Assembly (NCBI GenBank): GCA_963513935.1
Contig: OY740774.1
Coordinates: forward strand, 31,033,673 to 31,097,672
Direction: 5' to 3'
DNA: 64,000 bases
From: Aphrophora alni
Taxonomy: Eukaryota; Arthropoda; Insecta; Hemiptera; Aphrophoridae
Below, one piece after another: positions 60,386 to 64,000 of this stretch (its first letter is position 1; every line of letters begins with the position of its first letter). The notes under the pieces were generated by a model. It worked only from the letters and a program-made list of their open reading frames with translations, was not told the DNA's origin and ran no database searches. Position numbers and translations under genes: made by a program.

Positions 60386-62157
60386 AATAAGAGAAAAAAT
60401 TAAAAAATCAATCGGATTACAATGGATTACTCATATCATTGGTATAGATATTCGGATATTTTATATGAATTGTGCATATAAAAATGAATATACACCGATC
60501 AGGCGTAGCTTCAGGCCTATATTTCCTTCCTTTCTTAAATTTCAAAGTTTAGTTTTAGTTATATGGCTATATTGACTCTTTTCATATTTTTCAAGTTCTA
60601 GATATATCACCTGATAACGATAGTTGATCTATACATTCGAAAGGTCGTTTATTCATTTTTATATGTCCAAATGATGTCAAATGTCGTAATAAATTAGTTA
60701 TCATGAATAACTCATGGAACAAAATTTGGAAAATTTGTATTAATTACGTTTATAATTTCATTTGATGTTTTATTTTGATACTCTAACGAACAATGTTTCT
60801 AAAAGACTGAGAGAAGATTTACGACATTTTGTCTTTATCTCTTTAAAAAGTACCCCTACATTTTTAATTCAAATTTAGCTAAAACAATTGGTAAAATGTG
60901 CCAATTAGGATTAAATTATACAGCAAAATTATAGTATTGTGATGATAACCCAATATCGTCTTTTCTGTAAGTCATTAAGTTATGAACTCTTGGGAATATT
61001 ATTATTAATTTTGATTTATATCTGTCTGTAGTATTCTTGTCACTTTCTCAATGTAGGATAGTCTACTTCACTCCAAATTTATGAAATACTTTGATACGAC
61101 AATAATAAAAATAAAAAGTATTTCAACACAAAATTAATAAATCTGACCTAGAATTCCACAACTAGTCTACTTTGAAAACAGAAAATTTTAACACGGATAT
61201 AGTTGCTGTAGAGGCCATGACATAGAAACGAGAGAGTGTTAAAATAAAACTCAAAATATTAAAAAAAAATTATTACAATTAGATCTAAAAAAAAAAATAA
61301 TAAAAAAAATAAATAAATAAATAAAAAAAAAAAATAATAAAAAATAAAAAACTGGGACATGATCACGGAGAATAAAAGAAAAGTTATGGAAATCGGTTTA
61401 GGCATTTGTACTATAGAAAAAAGTCGATTTTTAACATACATACGTTTGTAAATTGAGGCTTGTACTTTTTCTGTAACGAAGAATTACCAAATTTTATTTA
61501 AAAGTGTTAAATAGTATCACAATCTATCGAAATCTAAAACTAAGTTCATTACCTTCCTTTTCTTGTCTAATGTTTAAATAATATCTATGTTTTTTTCGTG
61601 AAATGTTTGGTTTTCAGGTAAAAAAATGGAGTGACATAAATGTCGTCTGTGCAGTGCTCTAGATAGATTGATGAATGTTTATTTTTACTCCAGCTTTTCT
61701 ACAAATAATACATTTTTCCACCACAAAGGCAAAGAATGTCTGTTTGGGTTGACATAATACATACACAATAAATAACAATTATCATTTCCCATTTAAATAC
61801 AAGAAAAATGTTAACGTTAGATCACGTTGGCTCTATACACCAAAGCGAAAAAAGAAATTTTAATAAAAGTGGATATGTGGATATCTACATCGTTGTTTTT
61901 TCACACTGTTTTTATTACTTCATATTCGGTGCATAACATTCAAACTTAATACTCGCATTTTCTCGAAATCAGCCAAAACGATTTTGATCAATTTGTCATA
62001 AACTATAACTCTGAAAACTCAAAAACATTTTGACCTCTATCTCCTTTAAATGTTTACGGGGTTATCGGTAAAGAAAAATTCTTTAATAAATAAATACAAT
62101 AAGAAATAATTTTTTTTAAACATAATTTTATATCCGCTCTATCGAATTCAAACTCTG
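60386..62157. other. AT-rich noncoding stretch
   Basis: An A-rich low-complexity run (61259-61352, A with scattered T) and a LINE-3'-like phrase (GTTATGGAAATCGGTTTAGG at about 61382-61401) are present. No gene. Confidence 0.5.
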
Positions 62158-62473
62158 TTTAATTTTAAAGGCACACCAAAACCAGTGTGCCAATTCGCAA
62201 AGAAACAAAATACTTCCGGGGATAATTGACTTAAAATGTATCTTGACAATCGTTATTAGAAAGTAAATTTCGGACAAATACGGTGTATGCCTTATGTTAC
62301 AAACGGCGAAAGCTTAGCATCTCTTTAAATCTCATTCAAAATATATTTTAGGAAGTTCACACAAAAATAAGAGTCCAATCTATCTTATCTCCCATATGAA
62401 ATAAATGGGGAAAAGTCAGTAAAATTTTCTTTTTTTATTTCTCACATATAGAGACATTTTTGTTGAGATTGGA
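62158..62473 (+). repeat. Dispersed repeat, copy B (copy A at 29436-29761)
   Basis: Same start (TTTAATTTTAAAGG) and end (TTGTTGAGATTGGA) as copy A, with about 95 percent identity. The flanks differ from those of copy A, which defines the element boundaries well. The 67-bp direct repeat seen around copy A is absent here. Confidence 0.9.
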
Positions 62474-63124
62474 AAAAAAAATTCCGAGTATTTCGTTTTG
62501 TAGATTGTAAGAAAGTCATTTATTCTTTTTGAAAATTCTATTCAGAATCACCATTACTTTTTAATTTCCAAAATATTTAATAAAAACATTTTTTGTATCA
62601 CATTGTAACTACATTATTGTTACAGTACCCCTTTCATTTTACAACATGTTACATTATTTTATTTCTACATTTAGTTTCACAACACTGTGTATTTAAGTTA
62701 GATTCACGGTTGAGATCCTCTTTAAATTGTTCTCCAATATTATACATAGCAACATTTACACTAGAGGATCAGGACCAGCTTAATACAACAATAGTGTTAA
62801 ATAAAAACTAGACCTTAATAATCTGCTTACATTGTAGGCTACATTGTTTGTATTCAGACTGTACAGTACTGAATTAAGCCACCTATAGTGTTTATAGTGT
62901 GTGGTATCCGTGTTTTGCTTATCAGCTGATTTGTTGTCAAAGTGACATTTACGCCGTTATCCCCTTCTTCACATCCCCCCCCCCCTAGACTACTGGTTTA
63001 CTGATTTAATAAATAGAAATATAGTTTTTAATATAATAGTTTCTTAAAGTACTGAGTTTTAAATGTAAATATTTATCGTGAAATTACTAAGTAGACTATT
63101 AAAAATTTACGAAATGCATAAAAT

Positions 63125-63170
<46 letters not shown>

Positions 63171-64000
63171 AACTAATATTATGTATTACATACAATTATA
63201 CTGTCCTGTAAAATATATAAAGGTTTTTTATATTTTAAATACACTGTTAAAAAAATAGTACGAAAGTTTTCATACACCTATATACAAAATAAAAATAGTG
63301 TTTGTTTTTAAATATTTTTTTCATTACTATTTATGTGTGACGAGAGGGGGGATTTTCTATAGTACTGAGTATTTGCGTACATTTTTTTGCGATAAATACT
63401 ATCAAAATGTTGCTAAATTAAACTAAATACAGGGTGTTTCCAAATATCGTTGCATAATATCAGTAGCTTATTCCTCACATCAAAACCAATGGGAAAATTT
63501 ATATAAATATATATCCTAAAATGCTTAGTTTTCTATCTAGATACCATTTTAAGCAGAATATTCCGAATATTTAATAATTCCAAGGTGTAATTTAGAATAT
63601 TTGGTCATTGCTGTAAAAACCGTAACATTATGTTTTCACTAATCATCTCATATACTGTTAAGTATTGTAGGAAATTCATCATGCAGTATTCATTACCGAG
63701 ATTAAGAATTAATTCATTGCATATTTCATAACTAGTATTATTGGAAGTTATTATTAATATGAACTGTTTTAACAATAAATGATATTTATAATCTCAGTTT
63801 TCGGCCGATAACTCTGTTATCCTTTAAGCTACTTAATTACAGAAACAATGAACAAACCATTTTGTTTGTCGTTAAAGAAGTAAAATATTTTGTCTCCTAT
63901 TAATATTTTTAAAAATTAACTGTCATTTTGGAAAGAACAAAGATAATTGTTTGATTTTTTTTATCTCAAATAATTCTTATAAACACTAACATGCAAAACT
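62474..64000. other. AT-rich noncoding stretch with poly-A and an element terminus
   Basis: No gene is seen. An A36 run lies at 63132-63167. TACAGGGTGTTTCCAAATAT begins at 63428, a TA-CAGGGTG terminus like those at 32.6 and 51.3 kb; its inverted partner is not in the window and may lie beyond 64000. A C12 run lies near 62976-62987. Confidence 0.5.

Overview
The window reads as repeat-dense, gene-poor nuclear DNA from an arthropod, most likely an insect. It is strongly AT-rich (roughly 70 percent by eye). It carries short interstitial TTAGG/CCTAA tracts (the usual insect telomere repeat), TA-flanked inverted-repeat elements beginning CAGGGTG, decayed non-LTR retrotransposons and a Helitron remnant. 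I found no convincing intact protein gene, no rRNA, no tRNA and nothing bacterial (no operons or ribosome binding sites). The longest open frames not made of tandem repeat are about 111 codons and match no family I know.

Layout. 0-10 kb: AT-rich DNA with a LINE endonuclease relic (about 3.9-4.2 kb, minus), a near-perfect 135-bp foldback (5.4 kb), a purine-rich stretch with two small ORFs (6.2-6.7 kb) and a 30-bp satellite with a 750-bp higher-order period (6.7-8.5 kb). 10-20 kb: mostly unique AT-rich DNA, a diverged direct duplication (13.9 and 16.8 kb), a degenerate tandem region (14.2-15.0 kb), a LINE reverse transcriptase relic (15.5-16.1 kb) and an inverted-repeat element holding a hairpin, a TTAGG tract and a 90-bp duplication (18.3-18.8 kb). 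20-30 kb: a large inverted duplication (20.7-21.2 versus 27.7-28.2 kb) that encloses a roughly 135-bp satellite with a 539-bp higher-order period (24.9-26.3 kb). A dispersed repeat at 29.4 kb recurs at 62.2 kb. 30-45 kb: a 35-bp hAT-like micro-element, a foldback, a 1-kb TA-flanked element, a T-rich strand, two minus-strand RT relics (39.3 and 42.3-43.0 kb) and a 456-bp MITE with perfect 33-bp inverted ends. 45-64 kb: a GC-rich 41-bp satellite, a plus-strand RT relic (46.6-47.3 kb), an 808-bp long-arm foldback MITE (51.3-52.1 kb), a Helitron helicase C-terminus with a plausible 5' end (52.5-53.7 kb), an inverted-motif element with TTAGG (53.9-54.3 kb), LINE-3'-end-like repeats, a 231-bp polypurine tract, AT microsatellites and a 27-bp hairpin-forming satellite.

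There is no gene network to describe. The biology visible here is mobile-element decay and satellite amplification. The most notable patterns are the large inverted duplication, three foldback or hairpin sites sharing a GATGGC...GCCGAAAC-type motif, TTAGG tracts lying inside small inverted-repeat structures, and four separate satellites of which three show near-identical higher-order repeats. All identities come from reading the sequence by eye; no database search was run.
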